A stretch of DNA of 34,521 nucleotides from an uncultured Lachnospiraceae bacterium (GTDB taxonomy: Bacteria > Bacillota > Clostridia > Lachnospirales > Lachnospiraceae). Position numbers and translations under genes: made by a program. Every line of letters begins with the position of its first letter. The first letter of the stretch is position 1. The notes beneath the pieces were generated by a model. That model was not told the origin of the DNA and searched no databases. It saw nothing but the letters and a program-made list of their open reading frames with translations. This document shows positions 24,149 to 32,072 of the stretch, piece by piece. Location of the stretch: the NCBI GenBank assembly GCA_937891165.1, contig CALAEX010000168.1, positions 1-34,521 of the forward strand, in the 5' to 3' direction.

Positions 24149-24970
24149 ATGCCAAAGTGGAAAAAGTTACTATCTTTAATTTTTAAATCATCCGAAGATA
24201 CTGGAATGACAGAAGAAGAATTTTTATCAATTGTAGATGAAGTAGAGCAAGATGGTGGTATTAATGAACAGGAAGGTATGATTATTCGAAGTGCGATTGC
24301 GTTCACAGAACAAGAAGCAGTGGATATCTTAACACCAAGAATTGATATTACCGCAGTTCCAACCGAGGCAAGTAAAGAAGAAATCGCAGAAGTTTTTGCA
24401 AAAACAGCATATTCTAGACTTCCATTGTATAAGGATACGATAGATAATATTATTGGTATTATTTATCAAAAAGATTTTCATAATTATGCATATCATACGA
24501 ATAGAGAAATATCAGAAATTATTCGTCCTGTTTTATTTGTGCCAAAGAACAAAAAGATTAGTGTTTTATTAAAGGAACTTCAACAAAAGAAATTACATAT
24601 TGCAGTAGTTTTGGATGAATTTGGTGGAACAATTGGTATTATTACACTCGAAGATATTTTAGAAGAATTAGTAGGTGAAATTTGGGACGAACATGATGAA
24701 GTAAATGCAGAGATTGAAAAAATATCCGAAACCGAATATCTTGTTTTAGGTAATGCTAACTTAAAAAAACTATTTGAAACACTAGAACTAGAGGCATCAG
24801 AAGAAGAACTAAATTCTGCGGTTGTCAATGGATGGATTATGAATCAATTAGGTAAAGTACCTAAAAAAGGAGATTTCTTTGAATACAAAGGATATTTAGT
24901 GAAAGTATTAAAAATGGATGTTAATCGTGTAGAAAAAGTATCCATTACATATGAGAAAAAAGAAGTATAA
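24149..24970 (+). CDS. CBS-domain protein with CorC/HlyC C-terminus
   Basis: A 273-residue soluble protein. Two CBS domains (about residues 55-175), which bind adenosyl ligands, are followed by a CorC/HlyC-type C-terminal domain (about 185-270). The motif LQQKKLHIAVVLDEFGGTIGIITLEDILEELVGEIWDEHDE is the second-CBS signature of this family. It lacks the membrane DUF21 part of the Mg/Co efflux members, so it is the soluble branch with unclear role. The start is uncertain: ATG 24149 (or GTG 24146) has no good site, whereas GAGAGG at 24115-24120 precedes a GTG at 24130 that is out of frame. An indel near 24150 or a longer start is possible. A repeat element lies downstream. Confidence 0.85.
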   Translation: MPKWKKLLSLIFKSSEDTGMTEEEFLSIVDEVEQDGGINEQEGMIIRSAIAFTEQEAVDILTPRIDITAVPTEASKEEIAEVFAKTAYSRLPLYKDTIDNIIGIIYQKDFHNYAYHTNREISEIIRPVLFVPKNKKISVLLKELQQKKLHIAVVLDEFGGTIGIITLEDILEELVGEIWDEHDEVNAEIEKISETEYLVLGNANLKKLFETLELEASEEELNSAVVNGWIMNQLGKVPKKGDFFEYKGYLVKVLKMDVNRVEKVSITYEKKEV

Positions 24971-25005
24971 GTAATAGGTTTTCAAACATATTTGCAAATA
25001 AACGG

Positions 25006-25146
25006 GTACTATTCAGCCTGTTATTAAAAAGCCTACTTTTCTTGGTATCTTCTAGGACACGCTCCATCTCGTCCCGAGCGAGAGCGTGTTCTAACAGATA
25101 CTACCAAGAGTGGTTTTCTTAAAATCCAAAAGACTTATTGAAGTAC
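25006..25146. mobile_element. MITE-like hairpin repeat, copy B
   Basis: Occupies part of the 383-bp gap after the CBS gene. Long imperfect inverted repeat: TCTTGGTATCTTCTAGGACA at 25040 on the left against the inverse of 25082-25109 on the right, with a 3-bp insertion, around a 17-bp loop region. The right arm is identical over 32 bp (25078-25109, inverted) to copy C at 34490-34521. The ends are placed by GTACT/AGTAC at 25006 and 25142 and are uncertain. It may also act as a terminator. Confidence 0.72.
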
Positions 25147-25178
25147 TATAAAAAGGAGCTTTCTTATTTTTTAAAGGT

Positions 25179-25212
25179 ATAGACTGACTTGAAATTTTTT
25201 AGGTCAGTCTAT
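25179..25212. terminator. Hairpin, possible terminator
   Basis: Inverted repeat ATAGACTGAC (25179-25188) / GTCAGTCTAT (25203-25212), perfect over 10 bp, with a 14-nt T-rich loop. The following tract TGTGTTATTTT is only moderately T-rich, so efficiency is doubtful. It lies between repeat copy B and the LysR promoter. Confidence 0.45.
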
Positions 25213-25263
25213 TGTGTTATTTTAGAAGAAAATTTTTTATAATAATAGAATTTCAAATTTCGC

Positions 25264-25292
25264 TTGCAATTTGTTTCTCTTTGTTATATAAT
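25264..25292 (+). promoter_or_regulatory. Promoter of the LysR gene
   Basis: TTGCAA (25264-25269), a 17-bp spacer and the consensus TATAAT (25287-25292), upstream of the regulator at 25354. Confidence 0.78.
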
Positions 25293-25298
25293 CAATTC

Positions 25299-25315
25299 AT
25301 TATGAAATTCATAAT
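25299..25315. promoter_or_regulatory. Palindrome over the LysR start site, probable auto-operator
   Basis: Perfect 17-bp palindrome ATTATGAAATTCATAAT lies at the predicted start point just after the -10 box. It contains a T-N11-A arrangement as LysR-type sites do, and would suit autorepression. Confidence 0.6.
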
Positions 25316-25353
25316 TAAAAAATAATAAATAAAAGAAGGAGGAATTTGCTATT

Positions 25354-26268
25354 ATGAACATGAAGCAGTTTAGATATGTTTTAGTTTTGGCGAATGCTGG
25401 AAGTTTTGGCAAGGCAGCAGAACTCCTTGATATTTCACAGCCTTCTTTATCTCAGTACATTAAAAAGATTGAAAAGCAGGTTGGTATAGAGCTTTTTGAC
25501 CGAACAGGTGGCAATGTTAGGTTAACGGATGCCGGTCAGGTTTATGTGGAAGCGGGAAAGAAAATTCTTGATTTAGAGCACCAAATGCAGAGTAAGTTTT
25601 CAGATATTGTTGCATATAAGACAGGTTCCGTGATTGTTGGTACATCTCCATATCGTTCTGCCAGTATGATGCCGTTTGCAGTAAAGAAGTTTCAAGAGCA
25701 GTATCCGGGAATGCATATTGTAGTAGAGGAGATGATGACAGGAGAGTTGTTAGAGGCAACAGAGCATGGTCAGTTTGATTTTTGTTTGACGATGTTACCA
25801 GTAGATGAGAGAATCTTTTGTTATGAGAAAATTATGGAGGAGGAACTTGTATTAGCAGTTCCGTTTTCTTATCATAAATTTCAAACAATAGAAGATACTT
25901 TCCATTTGTCCTATAGAAAATATCCTGTCATAGATGCTTCTGAAATAGATAATGAAGCTTTTGTGATGATTACAGAAAGCCAAGTGATGCAAAAAGAGTT
26001 AGAAAATCTTTGTACTTGTTATGGTTTAGAAGTGAGGAAAGCGGCTGTAGTAAAGAGTTTAGAAGCTCAGATTGCAATGGTGAGGGCAGGCGTAGGCGTT
26101 GCACTTGTTCCAACAGGAATTGATAGATTTTGTGCAGATGGAGAGGTTTTATTTTATTCCTTTAAGCAAGAGCTTCCAAGAAGAGAAGTGGTTGCTATGT
26201 GGAGGAATGATAGACAGTTGAATCAAGCGACAAGAGATTTAATTGAAATAATGAAAGAATTAAAATAA
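25354..26268 (+). CDS. LysR-family transcriptional regulator
   Basis: A 304-residue LysR-type regulator. The N-terminal winged HTH (MKQFRYVLVLANAGSFGKAAELLDISQPSLSQYIKKIEKQVGIELFDR, about residues 3-50) is canonical, followed by a linker helix and an effector-binding domain from about residue 90. Ligand unknown. ATG follows AAGGAGGAATTTG. It stands directly upstream of and in the same direction as a TRAP-type permease gene, so the likely target is that transporter, and the palindrome upstream fits self-control. Confidence 0.92.
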   Translation: MNMKQFRYVLVLANAGSFGKAAELLDISQPSLSQYIKKIEKQVGIELFDRTGGNVRLTDAGQVYVEAGKKILDLEHQMQSKFSDIVAYKTGSVIVGTSPYRSASMMPFAVKKFQEQYPGMHIVVEEMMTGELLEATEHGQFDFCLTMLPVDERIFCYEKIMEEELVLAVPFSYHKFQTIEDTFHLSYRKYPVIDASEIDNEAFVMITESQVMQKELENLCTCYGLEVRKAAVVKSLEAQIAMVRAGVGVALVPTGIDRFCADGEVLFYSFKQELPRREVVAMWRNDRQLNQATRDLIEIMKELK

Positions 26269-26414
26269 TAAAATATTCAATAGAGTGGAAAGCTACCAAT
26301 TGGGCTTAACACTTTATTTTTACAATAGATATAATCAAAAGATTATGAGATTAGTAATCAATAGATTAAAAATATTATTCACAATTTGTGATAAAAAAAG
26401 GGAGGATTATTTTT

Positions 26415-27767
26415 ATGCCATCAGCATTTCTTTATCTTGGTATTATGCTGGCAGTCATTATTGTATGGTTTATGTGGTTGAAACGACCTGTATATGAAGC
26501 TGTTTTAATTAGCTTTATTGTTTTGCTTACTATTACAGGTACATGGAATAATGTTGGTACATATATTGAGAAAGGTTTGAAAACATCATTATTGTATTCT
26601 ATGACAGCATTTGTAGCGATGTCTATTATTTTAACAAAAACAAAAATTATTGATAGTTGTGTAGCAGTTATTTTATCTTTACTTGGGCGTGTTACAGGTG
26701 GTGCAGGATATGTTTCTGTAGTTGCTAGTTCTTTTATGGGTGCGTTATCAGGTTCTGGTCCAGGGAATGTTATGGCTACAGGTGCAATTACAATTCCTGC
26801 AATGAAAAAATCTGGTTTTCCAGCAGAGTTAGCTGCTAATATAGAAAGTAATGCTTCTTATATGGGAAATATGATTCCACCATCTTCTAATATTGTTGCG
26901 GCACTTGGTGCTTTTACTGCTCTTTATCCAGAAAGTAATTTAACACAAGGACAGTTTTGGATTGTGCTTTGGGGAGTTGCACTTTGGTTTGTTTTGCAAC
27001 GTATTCTTATGGTATTTGCTTTTTGTAAATATTATAAAGTAAAACCGATGGCAAAGGAGGATATTCCAAGGATAAAGGAAACATTAAAGGAAGGTTGGCA
27101 AGGTCTTTTATTACCAGTTATTATTTTGTTTCCATTTGTGTTGGATTATTTGTTTAAAGATACGTTCTTTACCGAAAGATTAGGAACAACAGGTGCAAAA
27201 TATTTTTCAAGTAGTTTACTTTTATTTATTGCTGGTATTTCTGCGATGTATGCTTGTGTAATTGCAAAAAATAGACCAACTCCTCATAAGATTGCCAAGT
27301 GGTTTGGTGATGGTGTTAAGACAATAGCACCAGCAATTGGTGTATGTGTATTTGGTTACATGATTGGTTCTCTGTTTTCTGATTTGAATGTAGCAGAGGA
27401 AATGGAATTGTTTATTGTTGGTATTAATTTCAGCAAATTTGGTCTGGTACTTTTTATTTGTGCTTTGACTTGTGTACTTGGTATGGTAATTCCGGGTTCT
27501 TCTCTTGTTGTCATTTTTGGACCAGTCTTTATTACAACAATGGAATCGGTTGGAGTGAATCCAATCCTTGGTGCAGCGATGCTTCCTTGTATTTGTGGTG
27601 TTATGTGTGGTATTACTCCTCCTTTAGGTCTTGGAATGTATGCAGGTATGAGTTTGGCAGAGTCTGATTTTAGTAAAACATTTAAAAATAACCTTTGGTG
27701 GGTAGCAGCACAGTTTCTTTTGGAAGTTGTTGTTTTAATGGGATGGTTGCCAATTATTGGATTGTAG
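26415..27767 (+). CDS. TRAP-type large permease (DctM-like)
   Basis: A 450-residue integral membrane protein with many helices, resembling the large (M) subunit of TRAP transporters, which couple organic-acid uptake to sodium or proton gradients. The family signature GALSGSGPGNVMATGAITIPAMKKSGFP (about residues 110-140) followed by NMIPPSSNIVAALGA is present, and a second repeat GSSLVVIFGPVF...GITPPLGLGMY near the C-terminus. The start is ATG 26415 after GGGAGGATT; an earlier GTG at 26388 lies before that site. Its partner gene follows after 11 bp. No DctP-type binding protein is present. Substrate unknown. Confidence 0.82.
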   Translation: MPSAFLYLGIMLAVIIVWFMWLKRPVYEAVLISFIVLLTITGTWNNVGTYIEKGLKTSLLYSMTAFVAMSIILTKTKIIDSCVAVILSLLGRVTGGAGYVSVVASSFMGALSGSGPGNVMATGAITIPAMKKSGFPAELAANIESNASYMGNMIPPSSNIVAALGAFTALYPESNLTQGQFWIVLWGVALWFVLQRILMVFAFCKYYKVKPMAKEDIPRIKETLKEGWQGLLLPVIILFPFVLDYLFKDTFFTERLGTTGAKYFSSSLLLFIAGISAMYACVIAKNRPTPHKIAKWFGDGVKTIAPAIGVCVFGYMIGSLFSDLNVAEEMELFIVGINFSKFGLVLFICALTCVLGMVIPGSSLVVIFGPVFITTMESVGVNPILGAAMLPCICGVMCGITPPLGLGMYAGMSLAESDFSKTFKNNLWWVAAQFLLEVVVLMGWLPIIGL

Positions 27768-27778
27768 GAGGAATTTGG

Positions 27779-28072
27779 ATGAAAGAAAGATTAAAAAAAA
27801 TATCAGATATTTGTAAAATAATCTTTGGTTATGGGATTATGATTACACTTTTTGCAGGAGGTCTCACCTTTTTTGGATATCTGATTGCATTATTTATTGG
27901 TGGAGAAACAGCTACTACGATTTGCACTGTTATTTATAAACAAATTATTCCAGTCATAATTTACATTACAACTTGTCTTATTCTTTTTGGACTTGTTACG
28001 ATGTATCTTGCTGGAGAAAAAGCGTTGACTTCTAGTAAAAAGAAAGCAGTAAAAGAAGAAGGAGAAAAATAA
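27779..28072 (+). CDS. Small membrane protein, possible TRAP small-subunit partner
   Basis: A 97-residue protein with two probable transmembrane helices (about residues 16-41 and 58-77) and a Lys-rich cytoplasmic tail. It follows the TRAP-type large permease with a TAGGAGGAATTTGG site, so translation is likely coupled. It could replace the usual small DctQ subunit, which has four helices and about 160 residues, but I see no clear sequence similarity. The reading chosen starts at ATG 27779; a longer reading would overlap the permease and has no binding site. Confidence 0.72.
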   Translation: MKERLKKISDICKIIFGYGIMITLFAGGLTFFGYLIALFIGGETATTICTVIYKQIIPVIIYITTCLILFGLVTMYLAGEKALTSSKKKAVKEEGEK

Positions 28073-28110
28073 TAAATTTCTAGTGGACATTTTGAAGTTT
28101 TGTGGTAAAC

Positions 28111-28138
28111 TTGGTATGTTATTTTATAATGATATACT
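28111..28138 (+). promoter_or_regulatory. Promoter of the DUF1015 gene
   Basis: TTGGTA (28111-28116), a 16-bp spacer and TATACT (28133-28138), just before the binding site AAAGGAG of the gene at 28154. Confidence 0.4.
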
Positions 28139-28153
28139 GAAAGGAGATTTATT

Positions 28154-29383
28154 ATGGCAATTGTAAAACCTTTTTCTTGTGTTCGTCCAACGAAAGAACT
28201 TGTTGCTGATGTAGCGGCTTTGCCATATGATGTATATAGTAGTGCGGAGGCTCGTGCTTTTGTTGCTGAACATCCACAGTCCTTTTTAGCGATTGACCGT
28301 GCAGAAACTGCTTTTCCAGAAGGTACAGATATGTATTCTAAGGAAGTTTATGAAAAGGCAAGTAGTTTATTACAGGATTGGATTGCAAATGGTACTTTTG
28401 TACGAGATGAAGAGAAGTGTTACTATTTATATGAGTTGACAATGAATGGTCGTGCTCAGACAGGTATTGTAGCTTGTGTTTCTATTGATGATTATGTGAA
28501 CGATGTAGTAAAGAAGCATGAAAATACTCGTGCGGATAAGGAACAAGACCGTATTAATCACATTAAGACTTGTAGTGCACAAACAGGTCCAATTTTCTTA
28601 ACATATAAGGCAGTAGCTTATATTCAAGAGATTGTGGCAAGTGCAAAGGAAGAAGAACCTCTTTATGATTTTAAATCCGAAGATGGCATTAGACATCGTG
28701 TTTTCCGTATCGCAAAACAGGAGTGGATTGCTAATTTAGAGCAGGCATTTTGTGAGATTCCAAATGTTTATATTGCAGATGGACATCATAGAGCAGCATC
28801 TGCGGTAAAGGCAGGGTTAGATTTGCGTGAGCAGGTTGGTACATATACAGGAGAAGAAGATTTCAACTACTTTTTATCTGTATTATTCCCAGATGAAGAA
28901 TTGTTGATTTTGGATTATAACCGAGTAGTAAAAGATTTAAACGGTATGGAGGAAGAGGAATTCCTTCAAAAGGTAGAGGAATTTTTTGATGTCATTCCAG
29001 TTCCTACAAGAACCAAACCATCCAAGAAGGGTGAATTTACAATGTATCTTTCTGGTACATGGCATTTGTGCAGAATTAGAGAAGACATTAAAGTTGACCC
29101 AATTGAGAGCTTGGATGTGTCTATTTTACAGAATTTCTTGTTAGCACCAATCCTTGGTATTCAAAATCCAAAGACAGACAATCGTATTGCTTTTGTTGGT
29201 GGAGTTCGAGGCTTAAAGGAATTAGAACGTCGTTGTCAGGAAGATTGTAAAGTAGCATTTGCATTATATCCAGCTACTATGAAAGAATTATTTGATGTAG
29301 CGGATGCAGGTATGTTAATGCCTCCAAAATCAACATGGTTTGAACCAAAGTTAAGAAGTGGAATATTTATTCACGAAATCTAA
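28154..29383 (+). CDS. DUF1015 family protein
   Basis: A 409-residue cytoplasmic protein of the DUF1015 family, of unknown biochemical function. The family pattern is clear: MAIVKPFSCVRPTKELVADVAALPYDVYSSAEAR at the start, the conserved KKHENTRADKEQDRINH (about 117-134), QTGPIFLTYK, and IADGHHRAASA (about 210), which resembles a ParB/Srx-type ligand loop of the larger superfamily. In many genomes it is next to serine-biosynthesis genes; here the neighbour is the TRAP-type permease pair and no such link is seen. Good AAAGGAG site. It stands alone with its own promoter and terminator. Confidence 0.9.
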   Translation: MAIVKPFSCVRPTKELVADVAALPYDVYSSAEARAFVAEHPQSFLAIDRAETAFPEGTDMYSKEVYEKASSLLQDWIANGTFVRDEEKCYYLYELTMNGRAQTGIVACVSIDDYVNDVVKKHENTRADKEQDRINHIKTCSAQTGPIFLTYKAVAYIQEIVASAKEEEPLYDFKSEDGIRHRVFRIAKQEWIANLEQAFCEIPNVYIADGHHRAASAVKAGLDLREQVGTYTGEEDFNYFLSVLFPDEELLILDYNRVVKDLNGMEEEEFLQKVEEFFDVIPVPTRTKPSKKGEFTMYLSGTWHLCRIREDIKVDPIESLDVSILQNFLLAPILGIQNPKTDNRIAFVGGVRGLKELERRCQEDCKVAFALYPATMKELFDVADAGMLMPPKSTWFEPKLRSGIFIHEI

Positions 29384-29398
29384 ATACGATAATATTGG

Positions 29399-29443
29399 AA
29401 AAAGCCCTACGTTGCTTGATATTTGGCAAAGTAAGGCTTTTTT
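29399..29443. terminator. Bidirectional intrinsic terminator
   Basis: Stem AAAAGCC-TAC-TTGC / GCAA-GTA-GGCTTTT with two internal mismatches, between the convergent DUF1015 and YccF genes. Confidence 0.85.
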
Positions 29444-29467
29444 AGCTAGTTCGACAGCTTCTTAGTT

Positions 29468-29827
29468 TTATCGTACAGTTGCACCAAATGGCATTAGTGC
29501 TAATTTCATCAGTTTAAAGTGTTGCAAACCAAATGGAATACCGATGATTGTAATACAAAGAAGCACTCCACAAGAGAGATGTTCTAGTGCTAGTGGAATC
29601 CCTGTAGTAATAATCCAAATAATATTTAAAATAAGAGAGCCTGTTCCTCCTCCAAAATCGACTTCTTTTCCAAATGGAAAGAAGGAAAGTCCTGCAAATT
29701 TAAAACACTGCATTCCTACTGGAATACCAACAACTGTAATACACCATAATATTCCTGCTAATAGCCAACTAAGACCACCGAGTAGTCCACCACAGAAAAA
29801 CCAAAAAATATTTCCAAGACAACCCAT
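29468..29827 (-). CDS. YccF-domain inner-membrane protein
   Basis: A 119-residue membrane protein of the YccF family, which is widespread but unassigned. The protein is a tandem duplication: LAGILWCITVVGIPVGMQCFKFAGLSFFPFGKEV and SCGVLLCITIIGIPFGLQHFKLMKLALMPFGATV, each with the PxG...FK...PFG signature. Several transmembrane helices are likely. The start is ATG 29827 after AAAGGAGGAG; an earlier ATG at 29848 lies upstream of that site. The promoter lies in the gap 29849-30004, divergent from the next gene. Confidence 0.9.
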   Translation of the reverse strand: MGCLGNIFWFFCGGLLGGLSWLLAGILWCITVVGIPVGMQCFKFAGLSFFPFGKEVDFGGGTGSLILNIIWIITTGIPLALEHLSCGVLLCITIIGIPFGLQHFKLMKLALMPFGATVR

Positions 29828-29925
29828 TGTATCTCCTCCTTTCGTCATATGTTTTCATTATATGCGTAAATTATCAAAAATGCAATACAAGGTAAATTTT
29901 TCAATAAGTAACAGTTTTATGAGCG

Positions 29926-29954
29926 TTGCAAAGAAAAGTAAAGTATGATATTCT
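29926..29954 (+). promoter_or_regulatory. Promoter of the DUF1622-hflX operon
   Basis: TTGCAA (29926-29931), a 17-bp spacer and TATTCT (29949-29954) with an upstream TG (extended -10), about 50 bp before ATG 30005. Confidence 0.6.
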
Positions 29955-30004
29955 AAGGCTGTAACATAGAACTGTAATTAAAGAAAGTACACAGGAGGCA
30001 GGGT

Positions 30005-30361
30005 ATGGACTTAATGCACACATTAGAAATGGTATTACAGTACTTAGTAGAAATAGCAATTTTGATTTTTGAGTTTATTGGAGTAGGTGTTATTATTTAT
30101 TCTGGTGTAAAGGGGTTTCTTCATTATATTAGACGTATGCCAGATATGAAAATTACATTGGCTCAGGGGTTAGCAGTTGGTCTAGAATTTAAGTTAGGTA
30201 GTGAGATTTTAAAAACGGTTATTGTAAGAGATTGGACGGAAATCGTAACAGTAGCAGGTATTATTGCGTTAAGAGCTGCTCTTACCTTTTTAATTCACTG
30301 GGAAATCAAGGAAGAAAATAAGGATAAGAAAGAGAAAGAAGAACAACAAAGAACAGAGTAA
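30005..30361 (+). CDS. DUF1622 family membrane protein
   Basis: A 118-residue membrane protein of the DUF1622 family. Two or three helices (about residues 13-35, 50-65 and 78-98), with the family's GLEFKLGSEILKTVIVRDWTEI stretch, and a Lys/Glu-rich cytoplasmic tail. Function unknown. It precedes hflX with a gap of 49 bp, so co-transcription is likely. ATG follows ACAGGAGGC. Confidence 0.87.
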   Translation: MDLMHTLEMVLQYLVEIAILIFEFIGVGVIIYSGVKGFLHYIRRMPDMKITLAQGLAVGLEFKLGSEILKTVIVRDWTEIVTVAGIIALRAALTFLIHWEIKEENKDKKEKEEQQRTE

Positions 30362-30410
30362 AAGAAGATTTAAATGTATGCTTTATAAGCAGAATAGAGG
30401 GGAGAAATTT

Positions 30411-31682
30411 ATGGCAGAGCTTTATGATATGCAAGAGGTGCAGGAACGCTTGATTTTGGTCGGTGTTGCAACTTCGGAGCAGGATGATACAAAAGAGTCT
30501 TTAGAGGAATTAAAAGAACTTGTAAAGACCGCTGGAGGCGAAACAGTGGCTATGGTAATTCAGAACAGGGAGAAGCCTCATTCGGGGACATATCTTGGCA
30601 AGGGAAAAATAGAAGAAGTAGCACTTTTGGCAGTGCAGTTACAAGCAGATGGTATTGTTTGTGATGATGAGCTTTCACCAGCTCAGTTAAAAAATCTAGA
30701 AGATGCTTTAGGGTTGAAAATCATGGACCGTACGATGGTAATTTTAGATATTTTTGCTCAACATGCATCTACAAGAGAAGGAAAAATCCAAGTAGAACTC
30801 GCCCAGTTAAAGTATCGTTCTTCTCGTTTGATTGGTATGGGAAATGTGCTTTCTAGACTTGGTGGTGGAATTGGTACAAGAGGTCCTGGGGAAAAGAAAC
30901 TGGAAATGGACCGTCGTTTGATTCGAGATAGAATTTCTCAGCTTGGTAAAGAATTAGAGGATGTTGTAAAGGCAAGAGAAGTGGCAAGAGCTGCTAGAAG
31001 TCGTAATCCGATTCCTGTGCTTGCGATTGTTGGCTATACAAATGCAGGAAAGTCTACTTTGTTAAATTATTTAACAAATGCGGGTGTAATAGAAGAAGAT
31101 AAGTTGTTTGCAACCCTAGACCCAACGACAAGAAATTTAGTATTAGAGAGTGGACAGCAAATTCTTTTAACAGATACGGTTGGTTTTGTGCGGAAGTTAC
31201 CACATCATTTAATTGAAGCGTTTCGTTCCACATTAGAAGAAGCAAAGTATGCAGATATGATTCTTCATGTAGTAGATGCTTCGAATCCGGATTGTGACAA
31301 GCATATGCACGTTGTCTATGAAACATTGCGTGGCTTAGGTGTTACAGATAAAAAGGTGATTACGGTATTTAATAAGCAGGATATCTTGCGAGAGAAAATT
31401 GTAGCAGGGGAACTGCTGCCAGAAGTACAAAAAGACTTGAAGGCAGATGAAACAGTAAAACTTTCTGCGAAACATGGAGAAGGCATAGAAGAATTACTTT
31501 CTGTTATAGAAAAATTGTTACGAGAAAGTAAAGTATTATTTGAACATGTTTTTCCTTATACAGAGACTTCTAAAATTCAAGTGATTCGCAAATATGGGCA
31601 ACTATTAGAAGAAGAGTATAGAGAAGATGGAACTTATGTAAAGGCATATTTGCCAAAAGAAATCTATATGCAGTTAATGTAA
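30411..31682 (+). CDS. hflX: Ribosome-associated GTPase HflX
   Basis: A 423-residue OBG/HflX-type GTPase. In E. coli HflX binds the 50S subunit and splits stalled or heat-damaged ribosomes. The N-terminal domain motif SGTYLGKGKIEEVALL (about 54-69) and DDELSPAQLKNLE, RTMVILDIFAQHA, ST-REGKIQVELAQLKY and GGGIGTRGPGEKKLEMDRR are classic HflX. The GTPase core follows: G1 GYTNAGKSTL (about 207), ATLDPTTR, G3 DTVGFVRKLP, G4 NKQD. The start is ATG 30411 after GAGGGGAG; a longer reading begins 33 bp upstream but lies before that site. A terminator follows downstream. Confidence 0.95.
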   Translation: MAELYDMQEVQERLILVGVATSEQDDTKESLEELKELVKTAGGETVAMVIQNREKPHSGTYLGKGKIEEVALLAVQLQADGIVCDDELSPAQLKNLEDALGLKIMDRTMVILDIFAQHASTREGKIQVELAQLKYRSSRLIGMGNVLSRLGGGIGTRGPGEKKLEMDRRLIRDRISQLGKELEDVVKAREVARAARSRNPIPVLAIVGYTNAGKSTLLNYLTNAGVIEEDKLFATLDPTTRNLVLESGQQILLTDTVGFVRKLPHHLIEAFRSTLEEAKYADMILHVVDASNPDCDKHMHVVYETLRGLGVTDKKVITVFNKQDILREKIVAGELLPEVQKDLKADETVKLSAKHGEGIEELLSVIEKLLRESKVLFEHVFPYTETSKIQVIRKYGQLLEEEYREDGTYVKAYLPKEIYMQLM

Positions 31683-31761
31683 AAAAATGTCGAACGATTT
31701 TTTTCGTCAAATGTAGTGTAGAAAATATTTTAAATTACAAAATATAGCTAAAAAAATAGAA

Positions 31762-31800
31762 CGGACGTAATGGGAAAAAAGCCTTTATGTCCGCTTTTTA
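31762..31800 (+). terminator. Intrinsic terminator after hflX
   Basis: Stem CGGACGTAA / TTATGTCCG (one G-T pair) plus inner GG/CC around an A-rich loop, followed by CTTTTTATG, 80 bp after the hflX stop. Confidence 0.8.
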
Positions 31801-31836
31801 TGCCGTGATACTATTGTAGAACGATAAAAATAAATT

Positions 31837-31883
31837 ATACAAGATGTAGTGTCAATAGGACTAATTTGATATATATATTGTAT
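31837..31883. promoter_or_regulatory. Candidate pair of NrdR boxes
   Basis: The sequence ATACAAGATGTAGTGT (31837-31852) matches the NrdR consensus ACACWATATATWGTGT at 13 of 16 positions. A weaker GATATATATATTGTAT (31868-31883, about 11 of 16) lies exactly 31 bp later, the usual spacing of paired boxes. The downstream gene nrdD is a standard NrdR target. Confidence 0.6.
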
Positions 31884-31893
31884 AATTACACTC

Positions 31894-31922
31894 TTGACGG
31901 ACTAGCTGTACTCTGTTAGAAT
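31894..31922 (+). promoter_or_regulatory. nrdD promoter
   Basis: TTGACG (31894-31899), a 17-bp spacer and TAGAAT (31917-31922). Transcription near 31929 leaves a leader of about 144 nt before ATG 32073. Confidence 0.72.
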
Positions 31923-31930
31923 GTAACTTG

Positions 31931-32012
31931 CGACTAAAGAGTAATCGAATTAAAAACGAGTAGTTATTCGATTATAAGTAAGTAGCAAAGCGGATTAGGA
32001 ATATCCGTTTTA
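31931..32012 (+). promoter_or_regulatory. Structured leader of nrdD
   Basis: The leader can fold into a hairpin from TAATCGAAT (31942-31950) and ATTCGATTA (31966-31974), extended imperfectly outward. A second hairpin, CGGAT/ATCCG (31991-31995, 32003-32007), is followed by TTTTATG and resembles a weak terminator. It may attenuate or stabilise; no known riboswitch class is recognised. Confidence 0.5.
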
Positions 32013-32072
32013 TGAAAAATAAAAACTACATAAGAGAGTGAAATGGGAGAAGATGGAAGGAGAAATAAAAGC

